Shown one piece after another: positions 44,299 to 56,035 of a DNA stretch of 64,000 nt. This stretch comes from Calliopum simillimum (Eukaryota; Arthropoda; Insecta; Diptera; Lauxaniidae), in assembly GCA_951812925.1 (NCBI GenBank), contig OX638372.1, forward strand, positions 43,212,245 through 43,276,244, read 5' to 3'. Under the pieces are notes generated by a model, which had not been told where the DNA came from, did no database searches, and worked only from the letters and a program-made list of their open reading frames with translations. Numbering within the stretch: position 1 is the stretch's first letter; the number at the start of each line of letters is the position of its first letter. Made by a program: the position numbers and the translations under genes.

Positions 44299-45800
44299 CA
44301 TACGTATATGTATGTAAAGGCACAGTGACAAAAGCGAGACAACGCTTACCGGGTAAAAGCTAGTAAATACTAAAAACCCTTTTAAGTTAGATATGTGTGT
44401 GTAGATATAAGTAATATTTAAAAAAAAAAAATCCACCAAAGAACTTAGCATTATTACTCACCTTTGTTAAAACGTTTATGTTAAATATTTGTTTTATAAA
44501 AGTATGTTTATTATGTTTCTCTATTGTTCCCAATTGTATTAGCTGCACATTAAAGTATTGTAAGCCAAATACAGACCCACACGCATTAACAGCGAACGGT
44601 GGAGCAAATGTGGTACCAGCAGATAAGTAGGCTGAGATGTCTGTTGATAAGCTTACAAACTTTTTGTTTTTTTTAATCGAAAACTAAAAAAAGGACATTA
44701 AGAGGAGAAAGACACTGCTACACTTTATTGGGCTTAAGCTATGGACTTTCTTATGAATTAGCTCCTTTTGAATAAAAATCAATTAATAATTAAAAACCGC
44801 ACTGCCTCACACGAGGGTAATAATCTTCCCGTTCTATTGAACAAACACTTATATTTGACTGTGGTAATTTATTAATTAACAAAATACACTTAACATATGA
44901 TAATTAAACTTAATTTGTACTCTTTTTTTATTGGAGAATTAATGGAACAGAAATAACTAACACGCTTTTACGCCATAACATATGCTATCATTTTGACAAC
45001 AATAACTTTTTTTTATATGAGAAGAAAACTTTTATTTTATATGCAATATAAAGTGAAATACTAAAAACTTTTAAAATTATTAGATAAAAATTCAAGTGGT
45101 TGATTTAATAAAAACAACCGCCGACGGATATGCACATAACACCGAAACACAAAGGCATTCAAATATAACGAAATAATTAAATGAGAAATATCTGAACGAA
45201 CAAAGTGGCAAGCGTGATAGAAATTCACAATGAACGCGCTCGAATGCTTGAAATCTACTGAATGGGAAATGCAAAAATAACCAATGTTTTGTTCTTTAGT
45301 TGGGGGGATATTTTCGCTTATGAAAAAAACCCAAAACAATAAAGTGCAACAACAACATATACCACAGTGGCAAATGGCCAAAAAGGAAAATTTCCCAAAA
45401 CAAATCTGGACAAAACAAAATAAACAGCTGATTCGTGTTGTGCCATTAAGAAAAGTGTGCCTTCTGTCATTTGGCTGAGAGTGAAAACATATGCTAATGT
45501 GAGCAAGGATGAAATGCGCAGAAGCTCATTTAGGGTTGCCAACATCATAAGAACCATAAGTATTTACCTATTCAAGCTGATTTTTAGTCTACCGCATACT
45601 CAATTGCTTTATGGATTCTATTCAAAAGCTTTGCGGTAAACATAGAAAGGTGGTTTCCGGAAGATGTATGCTGTCCACCACATGTTAGGCAAAAGTTCAC
45701 AGATGCGTCGATTCGACCCCAGCATTGAGTTGTTGAAACGGTTACCGGACTTCTGTTGACGAACATTTGCAGCTTCATTAGCTGATCGTTAACAAGTCAC
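44299..45800. other. AT-rich intergenic DNA
   Basis: Open frames on both strands between 45,061 and 45,778 show no domain, no splice context and no repeat match. Nothing supported. Confidence 0.35.
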
Positions 45801-45801
45801 T

Positions 45802-46154
45802 TAGACCATAGTAGTCTTGGTCTTGATCTTGGACATTGAGTCTTGGCCTTGGTTTTGATCTTGAGCATTTAGTCTTGGTCTCAATCTTGGTCTTGGTCTT
45901 GAAAAAATTTCTAAAGACTGTTGAGTATTCAAAATTTCCAAAACTTATTTTTACAAAGCAGTTGTGTTTTTAAGATGCCAAATTCCTGATTGAGAGATGA
46001 TTTTATACTTGAAAGGGGCATGACACACCTATCAACTATAAATTACTAAGGAGCAGTCTTGGTCTTGATGATCATTTTGATGTTGGTCTTTAAATTATAT
46101 CAGCGTCTTGGTTTCGAAAAATTACCAAGTCCAAGACTAATTTTGCTCATCACC
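45802..46154. repeat. Copy of the CAAGAC hAT-type MITE
   Basis: Blocks of TCTTGGTCTTG, 'aaagactgttgagtattcaaaa', and an end at TTTTGCTCATCAC match the 28903-29338 family. The left tip is degraded and no TSD is visible. Confidence 0.8.
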
Positions 46155-46231
46155 AAAATCACTTCCCCAACCCATTCAGCAAGGCCTATTATTCATTTGA
46201 ATTAAAAGCGTGTTGAGGAAAAAAAAAATCA

Positions 46232-46600
46232 GGCCTGTTCCGAAATCCGTGTGATTTCAATTACTTTTCATTTAGGAGGCATTTTGATGAAAACGGTGAG
46301 TCGAACGATCTCTTTTGTGGGGAATTACAGGTTCTACAAATGATATTGATTTGCATTAACGAAAAAGTATCCGTTTAGGAAATATTCTTAAAGAACCGCA
46401 AAAAGTCGAAAAATTCGATTTTATTGAATATTTCCTAAACGATTACTTTTTCGTAAATACAAACCGATATCATTTGTAGATCCTATTATTCTCCACAAAA
46501 AAAAAGATTCTAGCATATTTTGTCGTTCGACTCACCGTTTTCAACTAAAAGCCTCCTAAATGAAAGTAATTGAAACCACACGGATTACGGAAGTTAAACA
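46232..46600. repeat. Fold-back MITE, ~365 bp
   Basis: Arms 46,235-46,415 and 46,420-46,597 are inverted. They share 'atccgtgtg', 'catttaggaggc', 'aaaacggtgagtcgaacga' and 'tatttcctaaacg' blocks and nearly meet in the centre. The left outer tip is CAGGCCTGTTCCG; the right tip has diverged. Confidence 0.85.
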
Positions 46601-46828
46601 AATGTTCCTCTTGCTTTTAAGATTATTAAGTAAATGCGGCATGAAAATAGTGCATGTATAGGTTTAAGTTTTAGCTCTTCGGCTAGCTATCCTTAGTTGT
46701 GTGCGAAGTTTTGTTGCATAACTTCAAATATCGCTTTCACAGCATTTTGAAAATTTTGAGTGTATAGGAGGTACCACGCCCTATTGTCCGAATTAATCGA
46801 ATTTCTGATTAGAGTTTGCATTTTGTAT

Positions 46829-47822
46829 ACCCTACACCCAGGGTACATTCACTTTGTCCTTCCATTTGTAACGCAGAGAAGGAGGCGCGCCAGGTATGGA
46901 AAAGTATATATATTCTTCATTAGCGGCACCTCCTTAATCTATATAGCCATGACCGCCTGTCTGGCTGGCTGGCTGGGTGTGCGTGGAAATACATTTTTTG
47001 GGAAAACTGAACAACATATTTCAATGAAATTTCGTATTCTGCCTTCGTCATAAAAGTTAGCTCGGGGGATTGAAAATGAGCGAAATCGGTCAACGGACAC
47101 GCCTACGGCCCATACAAAAAATATATTCAAAATGCAATAATAAGAGCATTATTTGCAATAACAGAAGCAAAATACACATAAATACTAAGGATAGTAAGTA
47201 CAAGCTCTGAGCAAAAACTAGGCGTGGCACCTCACATATAAAGAAAAGTTTCAAAATGTTATACTGAAAGCGTTTTTTGAGATAACCCAACCAAATTGCA
47301 CTCAAATCAATAAATGCTAGCTCTGAGAAAAAATTAAGCGAACTCGGACAAGAGGGCGTGGCATCTCCCATAAAAGCAAAAGTTTCAAAATGCTATACTG
47401 AAAGTGTTTTCTTAGATAATCCAACCAAATTTCACTCAAGTACTAAGAGCATTAATTGCAAACTCTGAGCAAAAAGTAGGCGATTTAGGACGAGAGGGCG
47501 TGGCACCTCTCATATAAGCGAAAGTTTGAAAATGCTACACTGAAAGATTTTTTTAAGAAACCCTAACCGAATTTTACTCAAACACTCAGAACAATAAATG
47601 CAAGCTCTAGGCAAAATCTAGGTAAGCTCGGAGAAGGCGTGGCACTCCCCATATAAGCAATTTGTTCTTATACTCTCCTAGAAGTTAAGGAAGAATAAAA
47701 CAATTTATTTTAATAAAAACTTGTATGTACAAGAATATTGCATAGTATTTATCAACTAAGTGTTAAATAATATACTTGAAATGCAGTGTAGGGTATTTAG
47801 TTTTTAGCCAGATACCACCCTT
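46829..47822 (+). mobile_element. Helentron/DINE-1-like repeat, copy e
   Basis: Head ACCCTACACCCAGGGTAC, a short GTCTGGCTGG core (46957-46978), about six internal ~110-130-bp repeats, GTGTAGGGTA near 47,785, a weakened hairpin (TTTTAGCCAG) and CACCCTTACTA end. The internal repeats give the overlapping open frames at 46760-47371, which are not genes. Confidence 0.65.
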
Positions 47823-47860
47823 ACTATTATCTGGTTGAATTTTGGGTAAATTATCTCATA

Positions 47861-48027
47861 AAACGCTTACATTTTAAAAATTTTGCTTATAGAGTTACCA
47901 CGCCCTCTTTTCCGAATTCACTTAGTTTTTGCTCAGAGCTTGTACTTACTATCCTTAGTATTTATGTGTATTTTGGTTGCGTTTTCGCGAATAATGCTCT
48001 CAATAATACGTTTTGAATATTTTTTTC
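47861..48027 (-). repeat. Internal-repeat fragment of the Helentron-like family
   Basis: About 165 bp in reverse orientation ('accacgccctcttttccgaattc', 'gctcagagcttgtacttactatc', 'ataatgctctcaataat'). It breaks off where unrelated DNA begins. Confidence 0.65.
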
Positions 48028-48224
48028 AAGTGAAACTTCTTTGGCCGCGTTAGGTGTAAAATTCCAAGGACGCGACACTTTTTCTGCGATACTATTCATT
48101 ACATCCCAATATATCTCGCAAACGAATGAAGCTATTTTGGCGAAATTTTGTAGGTAGGTGTATAACGTGAATACGATTGATTGATAGTTTTCTGCGACAC
48201 CCGAAACTTCGCACAGACTCATAG

Positions 48225-48790
48225 TCAAAACGAAAATATCTAGGTATACTAGTGGGAAAACATCTATTGAGGTCTATCAACTAGCCTTAATTGATAGTTT
48301 TCTGGGACACCCAAAGTTTTCCACAGATCAACCCAAGGCTTCATAGTCAAAACGAAGAATATTTCGATATACTAGGGGAAACACATTTATGGCAGACTAT
48401 CAACAAGCTTTAATTCAATCGTTTTTTATAACACCCGTAGGACCCCAAAAAATTCCTAGTCAAAACGACGAATACCTAGAAATACAAGAGTGAAAACATC
48501 TATGGCGGAGTATGAACAAGCTTTATTAGATTCATTTCCAGAAGCACCCGAAGGTCACTCGATGGCTGCATAGTCAAAACGAAGAATATCTTGATATACT
48601 CGAGGGAAAACAGCTATGGCGGAATATCACAACAAACACCCGAAGGCTTCATATTCAAAACAAAGAATAAGTTCTGGAGGGAAAACATCTATGACGGACT
48701 TTCAACAAGCTTAAATTAATTCGTTTCATGAGACACCCAAAAGCTTCATAATTAAAACAAAGAATTTCTAGATATTCAATTGATGTCACG
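48225..48790. repeat. Minisatellite, ~5-6 units of ~80-120 bp
   Basis: The unit contains 'agtcaaaacgaagaata', 'aaaacatctatggcgga', 'atcaacaagcttta' and 'acacccgaagg'. Starts recur near 48,227, 48,343, 48,464, 48,571, 48,651 and 48,753. The shorter spacings reflect deletions. There is no coding frame through the array. Confidence 0.85.
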
Positions 48791-48799
48791 CCTTCTTTT

Positions 48800-49250
48800 C
48801 AAATATAAAATTCACTTCCATCACGTGTACTTGGTTTTTTTGTTTGGTTGTTAGGCGTGTCCGTTGACAGTATGGGTTAGTTTGGATGAGTTTTTAGGGA
48901 ATTAAAAAAACAACAATAAACTTAAAAAACAAAATAGCCATTCTGAATCCAAATCCGACCACTGCGACCATTGCTCTATCACGTTTGGTTTTAAGATATC
49001 TTAGCCTAAACGTTAAAATTTACCGTTTCTTCCATATTCTTGAAGTTATATAACACAGCGCTTGCTATCCAATAAAGACATTATTTCCAACTTTTCCGCT
49101 AAAGCTAATGGGTTATGGGTTTCGTAACTTTTGAAAAAAATCAAAAACTCATTTTGTGCATATTTTTTAAATATATAAAATAGTAAATCCCTCCGGATTT
49201 AATAATATATTCATATTCGAGTATCATACAAAATATATATACTATATATA
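48800..49250. other. AT-rich intergenic DNA
   Basis: Nothing recognised. A short 'aggcgtgtccgttgac' remnant at about 48,852 belongs to the Helentron-like family. Confidence 0.35.
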
Positions 49251-49252
49251 TA

Positions 49253-49655
49253 CATAACGTCGGGTTAAAAATACAACTGTACATCCACATTTTTGATGTT
49301 TTGAGTTAAGAATACAGAAGGATGACAGCTCAACATCCCTGTCTAGACGGTTTTTTGAAATGCAATTTTTATCCAAAAAACAAAAAGAAAAAGTTGAAAA
49401 CATGTTTATTTTATTCGACCTTTCACTGTTAAAATAAATTAATTCTTTGTTTTGGGCTATAAAGTCAAGGATCTCTTTCGAAATACTGGGAACAAAATTA
49501 TATAAATAAACAACACTTATAGCCAAAACAAAGCACTGATTCATTAAAAGTTGAAAACTTCAAATCCCATTCAAAAATTAAATTCCAAAAAACCTTTTTC
49601 TCAAAACATCAAAAATGTAGATGTCTTTTTGTAGTTTTAACCCGACGATATGTTA
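49253..49655. repeat. MITE, ~400 bp, tips CGTCGGGTT
   Basis: Inverted ends of about 50 bp (CATAACGTCGGGTTAAAA on the left; the right is the reverse complement with small changes, including the TTTTGATGTTTTGAG block). The interior is AT-rich. The target duplication is unclear because the flanks are TA-rich. Confidence 0.8.
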
Positions 49656-49913
49656 TAAATGATAAAATAATGGCGTTTTAAAATTTAGCAAAACATTTAA
49701 GCAATTCCTGAAGGAATACGAAATTTTCAAAAACAATAATCATTTGACAATGTGTGAGAGTTTTGTAAATTAATGCATTTTTGTAATTTCCTTAAAACTA
49801 CTTTTAAAAAACAATTATTAACCCAAACTTAATATGTACTATTGAGATGTAATAAATCGTTCAGCGCCATTAATCCTGAAAATAAATTGTCTTTTTTACC
49901 AGTACATATGTAT

Positions 49914-51439
49914 TAGGGCTGTGCAACGAGCCGAACTAGTTCGATCAAACTCAAAACTCATGAGCTTTTCACACAATTTCAGTACCGAACTGAGTTCGTT
50001 TAGCTCAGCTCAACTCAGCTCAACTCAGTTCGTAAGTTCGTGAGTTTTGAGCTGATCGTTTGATCGATCATCGAATTCGTTGTGAGCTGATCGTTTGTTT
50101 GTTGAGCTAGTAAGTTATGAGTTTTCTCGTTTGTTTGGTTACATTCAGCGTGTTCGTTATGCGATGTATATGATTGCAATCAGCGTTGTAAGAATTGCGT
50201 AGAAATAATACTTAAAGTTTAATATTATACACGAATATTAAACAAATATTTTGCATAGTTGTTTTTTTGCTCTTAATTTGCAATTGTGAATTTAATAAAA
50301 TTGAAAATAAAAATAAGACGTTTTGACAAATGATTTTGAATGAAAAAGTTAATTTTTTTAGGGTTGCCACCTGTTTTTTGTAATAAAATCAAAATTTTCT
50401 ATCAATAAATTGCTAAAATTATCATTTTCTCTCTATAAATTGACATCTTGGGTTCAAAAACGACGAAACAAAAATTTAGGGTTGCCACACGTTTTTTTGG
50501 GAAATTGCATTTTTTTTCAACTTTCTTTTATGAAAAATATAGAAACGACCCAAAAACCCACATTAATTTCCTTGGGCGTTATTTCCTAACGCCAATTTTT
50601 TGGAGTTGCCACCTCGTTTTTTTAATAAAATCAAAATTTTTTTTCAATAAATTGCTAAAATCATAATTGTTTTCTCTATAAATTGACATCTTGGGTCCAA
50701 AAACAATAAAAAAAGTTAACAACCAAATGCAATTTTGCGGAAAAAAGTTAGGCAACCTTAATATGGCAACCTTAAATTTTTCTTTCGTTATTTTTGAACC
50801 CAAGATGTCAATTTATAGAGAGCAAATGATGATTTTTGCAATTTATGCCAAGAAAGTTTTGATTTTATTAAAAAAAAACAGGTGGCAACCCCAAAAAATT
50901 TACTATGGGTTTTTGGGTCGATTCTATAACTTTCAATAAAGAAAGTTGACGATGAAATGCAATTTTCCAAAAAAACGTTTGGCAACCCTGATATGGCAAC
51001 CCTAAATTTTTGTTTCGTCGTTTTTGAACCCAAGATGTCAATTTATAGAGAGAAAATGATGATTTTAGCAATTTATTGATAGAAAATTTTGATTTTATTA
51101 AAAGAAACAGATGGCAACCCTGAAAAAATATGTTGGATTTTTTTAAAGTTTATCTAAGCGGTTAAAGGCTAAAATTTAATTTTCTTTTTACAAAAAAAAA
51201 AAAAACATGTGGCAATAATGAAAGTTGTTTCTGCGAGCCGAAGTTCAAACAAAAAACAACTATGCAAAACATTTGTTTAATATTCGTGAACGATCAGCTC
51301 ACAACGAATTCGATGATCGATCATACGATCAGCTCAAAACTCACGAACTTACGAACTGAGTTGAGCTGAGCTGATCGATCTTGTTCGTTGTGTGTGGCGT
51401 AAACTCGAACAGGTTCGATCAGCTAATTGCACAGCCCTA
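49914..51439. mobile_element. Non-autonomous hAT element with repeated modules, 1526 bp
   Basis: Tips TAGGGCTGTGCAA and TTGCACAGCCCTA are perfect inverts, flanked by ATATGTAT on both sides (49906-49913 and 51440-51447), an exact 8-bp duplication fitting NTNNNNAN. The subterminal DNA is rich in GAGCTGA/TCAGCTC and ATCGATCA palindromes. The middle (50,350-51,115) holds at least four copies, in both orientations, of a ~100-bp module with 'agggttgccac', 'aataaaatcaaaatttt' and 'ataaattgacatcttggg'. No transposase. It ends 132 bp beyond the stop codon of the minus-strand zinc-finger gene. Confidence 0.92.
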
Positions 51440-51571
51440 ATATGTATACATACATATATAATTTAAATACTAGCTATAATGTAATATTTCATTAAAACTT
51501 ACGTTGCACATTAACATTCAATGTTTGTTTTAAAGAAAACAAATTTTTGTTAAGAAAAAACAAAACCTTTT

Positions 51572-54500
51572 TCAAACATTAACGATTTCATCAAAAATAT
51601 ATAGACTATTATAATGTGAATCATTAACTAATTCAATTGCAGTCTCCTCTGCGCCAATTCCAACATCTAACAGCTCTTCACTGTCAAAGCGATTATTTAT
51701 TTCGCCTTGTTCTGTCTCATTACCACTAGACAACTCATCATCATCTTCATTTGCAAGAACTTCAACATTCCTTGCATGCGTTTGTGCAGCATGACGCTTA
51801 AGTTGAGCTAGTTTGGCAAATTGTTGCCCACAATCCAACTGCGCACATTTATATGGTCGTTCTCCGGTATGTATGCGCATATGTACTTTCATATTGCATT
51901 TCTTTGTAAATGCCATATTACAGATATGACACACATGCGACATAGTGCCATCATGGATTAAAATGTGCTCCTTTAGATGTGAAGATTGTCGGAATGTTAG
52001 ATGACAACGTTGACATTGATAAGGACGCTCGTCGGTATGAATCCGTTCATGGGTTATACGCGCAGCCATTGTACGAAATTTCTTTAGGCAATACTCACAT
52101 TCATAAGGCAGCTCAAGTGTATGTGTACGTAAATGATTTTTGTGGGCAAAATGATGTTTGGAAATTTTTCCACAATGCACACAATAGAATGTACGTTTAT
52201 CGTTTCCTATCTGTGATGGATTTGAACTTTCATCAGATGTTGAAGTGCAAGTACCGGTATTAGTGGCGGTCGAATGGGAGCTACGTCCTAAGCTTGCATT
52301 TGCTTTTAGTTGATGTGATCTTTTGTGACTCATTAGATAGAAGTTTGACTTGAAGCTATTTATAAAGAAAAAGTTTAAGTTTGTAAACGTAGAAATCATA
52401 AAATACACAAAGGCGGTAGGAGATAACGCCCAATGGAATAACGCAAAAAAAAAAGAACAAAAACGAAAAAACGTCCAAAAACAAAAAATAACTCGCATAT
52501 TATTTTCATATAAATTTGGCCGACACAATGTTCTTAAAGGGCAGGATTATCACACAAAAATTATGACAAAAAATTAAAATGGGGAGTGATTCTATAGGAT
52601 TTTGTGATAATTTTTCCATTGTCCAAAAAATCCGATCAGATGCCCACTTCGAGAAAGCCCCTTTTCTAGTTTTCCATATAAAATAAAAAGGGAGGGAGCA
52701 TCTGATCGGATTTTCTGGACAATGGGAAAATGATCAAAAGCCCAAAATAAAAACGAAATTTTGGGCATTATTTCCAAAATGATTTCGTTATTTCGTTTTT
52801 GTTTTTGGGCGTTATTTCTTACCGCCTTACAAAAATATGTACAAACCTTTTTGAGCAAAGTTCACAAATAAAATTCCGTTCATTTGTATGAGTTGACATA
52901 TGATTTTTTAAAGTATCTGCTCTAGCGAAAACCTCTTCACATTGATTGCAGTTAAATGTTTTTTGATGACCATGGGCACTTATCAAATGACGCTTTAAGT
53001 TTTGCCGATGCCTATAGGTATTTGCGCATAATTCGCATTCGTACATTTCAACGCTGTTGTGTATTCGCTCGTGTTGTTGCAGACGATAACGAGTTGGAAA
53101 CCATTTATTACATTGTATGCAATTATACCGCTCGCTTCCATGCAATTTAATATGAATACGATATTCCGATTGACTACGAAATTCCTGTAAGCAAGTGTCG
53201 CATTTGAACGTAACTATTCGCATCTAAGATTATAGAAAAAAAAAATTATTTATAATATTAAAAGATTAAAGATCGTCGGGCATTAGGTAAATTTTAAGGG
53301 TAAAAAGGTGGATGAAAAACATATATTTTCCGAGAGATATGGTTTGCGCTAAATGCGTTTGGGAGACACAAGATAACAAAATATCAACAACCAAATATGA
53401 TAAGAGAGCGATTCTTCTGAGCAAGGAGGTACGTTTTATAACTGCGTTTAGCTTCTTATTATTGTATCATGATTAATATTTTTATACCAAACTTTTCATT
53501 GTAAAAAACTCACATCTAAATCACTTCTTCGGTTTTGTGGCAGTGTGGTATTTTGAACAATTGAATTTGATGAAGTTTCCTGCTTCGTAGTATCCACATC
53601 TGTGTTCGCCATATTTTCTATGTCAATGCTGTATTTTTGTAAAGTTTCGAATTGATAGCTGTCCTCAGGATTTTCAATACTTTCATATTCAACAAATTGT
53701 TCGTTGTAATCGCATTCCTCTATGATATCGTCTTCATTATCTGCATCAATATCAATTATATCGTTTATACTGTCCTCCTGTATGGCTGTTTGTTTATTTA
53801 GACTACATGCAGTATATTGCGGCGCTAAAGACGTTATACTACATGCGGTATATTGCGGCGCAAAAGACGATTCATCATTTTGTGGCACTTTTTGCACTTG
53901 TGATAATGTTTCATTCCGATTCACAATTGTTACTTTTACAGGCCTGCTTCTTTCCAAGTATTCAACAATATGCTGTTGTAAGTTATAATCCGGTGTTTTA
54001 TTTAAATTTAAATTTCCAATATTTACAAATGACTTTAAAGAATTTAAAGGGGGATAATCGGGTATAATTTGTACATCATCATCATCTTCAACATATTCGA
54101 TATTCTGTGTTAGATCATTCGTATTTTGTACGCTATTCAACTGTTCTAGTGAACATATACTGATTTCATTTAGAACAGGAATATTTTCAACAATTTCTAT
54201 AGTGTTACTACGCTGCTCATCAAGAGAAAGTGTTTTTTCCTGCATAAAGTCCAGATTAACTTGAGTTGTTTTTTGGTAGTCATCTTCTAAAGAAATGAAT
54301 TCCTCACAGACTTCATCATCATCATCAAGATGCACTATATCTGTAACATTACTGATTTCATTAATTGAGATTACATTTGCAACCAAGTTATTGACATTCT
54401 CCATAGGATTGACATTGATTTTAGTGGCCTCGACTTGCTTCAGATTTATATTCACTGCTTGAATTGTATTTGTAGCATTTTCCAAGTGTAATGTTGATGT

Positions 54501-54944
54501 TGTACTTTGTTTTGCCTGCTCTTTAACATTAATAATTTGTACTTCATTGTCGATATTTTTTGTTTTTGCATTTGCTACTCTGAATTCTTGTAACGCATCT
54601 TCAACATCATCGACTTCGTCTACAAGGTTTATTTCATTGGAACTTTTATCCTGCTGCTGTTGGCGTAATCGTAACTCCATCGCTTCTCCTTGTTTTCGAA
54701 GGCGATACGAAAAGTTCAAACCCTCTACACATTTAAGGCAAATATGCTTTGGCAAGTCGCCCTCGATATCAACCTAAAAACATAAAAAACAATTTAATTT
54801 GGATTTTTTAATAAAAATTGAACTTACTTTGATGTTTGCACAAAGCAGCAATTTTTCTTGGAGTTCCTGTCCTCCCTGCAACACATGCATAAGGTTAAAT
54901 TGTGTCCCGCAAATGCGACAAATTGGCATTGGCGCCTTATCCAT
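51572..54944 (-). CDS. ZAD-type C2H2 zinc-finger protein, 4 exons, ~845 aa
   Basis: Exons in transcript order: 54944-54828, 54773-53514, 53223-52847 and 52355-51572. All three introns (54, 290 and 491 bp) have GT...AG borders and keep the frame. The start is the ATG of MDKAPMPICRICG. Residues 9-85 are a ZAD with the Cys pairs C9/C12 and C51/C54 split by intron 1. A long acidic, probably disordered region follows (residues ~90-455). Five C2H2 fingers span ~467-599, the fifth (CELCSKSF...H...H) completed only by joining exons 3 and 4. Five more fingers span ~643-785, ending in an acidic tail. ZADs mediate dimerisation; the fingers should bind DNA, so a nuclear transcription or chromatin role is inferred. 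The target is unknown. Confidence 0.92.
52408..52830. repeat. Fold-back MITE inside intron 3 of the zinc-finger gene
   Basis: Ends AAGGCGGTAGGAGATAACGC (left) and, reverse-complemented, AAGGCGGTAAGAAATAACGC (right) are inverted. An inner inverted pair 'cattgtccaaaaaatccgatcagatgc' / 'gcatctgatcggattttctggacaatg' (52,617-52,645 and 52,698-52,726) makes a second hairpin. ACA at both edges may be a 3-bp target duplication. It makes up most of the 491-bp intron and lies 17 bp from the donor site. Confidence 0.85.
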
Positions 54945-55684
54945 TTAAATGCTCGATTTTTGTAAAAATATTTTATAATAAATAAAAATCAAAAAAGAAG
55001 AGTACGCCCAAAACAAAAAGATAAATGAATGACAATTGCATGAAAAAAGTCAAAAAAACAAAGAACGATATGACAGTCGAGCGGCGTTGCCAGATCCTTA
55101 CAAGATTTTTATATGACCAAATACACGGTACAAGCACTATAACCTTATGTTCACACTGAGCTTGTTTAATTTAATTCTCTTCTTCTTCAAACCATTCACA
55201 CCTATTTTAAATTTACATTTCACTTTATAGTTCAAAATGAAAAGTTCAAATGAAAATAATTAATTAATGTCGTTTTCTTTTCTCAAAAAAATTTTACACT
55301 TTTTATGCCCCGTGCGAAGGCTGTCAAAATATTATGTTATTTTCTAAAATTTTCTAAAAATTGTTGCCTTCCGAGCAGGCGAAAAAATGTACATTAGAAC
55401 AAATATCACAATTGTGAGAGAAAATTTATTTTGTGATTTGTATGGAATTTTACAGGCAAACGGACGGTTTAAGAGTAGTCCATTAACTAGACCTCTACCA
55501 ACCAGTACTAGTTCGACTTTAATCCCTTTTGCATACAAGCAACTGTTCTTTTTTATGTGTTGCTGTCCTACGAAATTTCAATTGGCCCCTTATGCATTAC
55601 TTTTACCAGTCCGGGGGTAGTTTTGGTATGAAGTGGTCCTAGTTATAATAATACTTTTTTTTTTGTTTGGATTTATATTTTCTT
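54945..55684. other. Upstream region of the zinc-finger gene; no other gene
   Basis: AT-rich DNA between the start codon of the minus-strand ZAD gene and the copia-like element. It presumably holds the gene's promoter and 5' UTR, but no core promoter motif could be placed with confidence. Open frames 55344-55538 and 55387-55620 overlap on opposite strands and show no domain. Confidence 0.4.
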
Positions 55685-55689
55685 AAAAC

Positions 55690-55920
55690 TGTTGAAGATA
55701 AATATTATATGCAATACAATATGTATATTTGATCATACTGTATCTAAAATCACTGTCACATAAATTCTGTTTTGCCTTTTGTTTTTCAATCTAATTTGTA
55801 TTGAATTTTCAATTTAAGTTTTTCATTTATTTTAATCTCTCAATAAACTTTCAAATGTAAAGACGTGTGTCGCCTTTTATTTGTTGAACTGCGCTGAAGG
55901 ATTTATAGTTTTTTCCAACA
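55690..55920 (+). repeat. 5' LTR of the copia-like element
   Basis: 231 bp, TGTTG...CAACA. An AATAAA signal ('ctcaataaactttc') lies near 55,840. It would act as promoter for the element. Confidence 0.95.
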
Positions 55921-55936
55921 GGTTATGGGCCCAGGC
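55921..55936 (+). promoter_or_regulatory. Primer-binding site (internal initiator-Met tRNA type)
   Basis: GGTTATGGGCCCAGGC lies immediately after the 5' LTR. From established knowledge of copia, this kind of site pairs with the 5' half of a cleaved initiator-Met tRNA rather than with its 3' end. Confidence 0.8.
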
Positions 55937-56035
55937 CACATATAGAAAAGGACGAAATAAATTGAGTTCAAGAAATTTTAAATAATTTTTTCGTGGAATC
56001 GGGATAAAGAATTGAGAGAGTGAGTATACTTAAAA

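Noticed and set aside
45061..45778. Cluster of overlapping frames on both strands
   Set aside because: No domain, no splice context and no shared reading direction; expected by chance in this composition.
48225..48790. Possible CRISPR-like array
   Set aside because: Units are long, diverged and contiguous without unique spacers, and the DNA is eukaryotic.
53223..53223. ATG at the start of exon 3 as an independent gene start
   Set aside because: An AG acceptor immediately precedes it and the frame joins exon 2; a separate gene would lack its ZAD.
52956..54777. Plus-strand open frames opposite the ZAD gene
   Set aside because: Antisense shadows of exons 2 and 3 of the zinc-finger gene.
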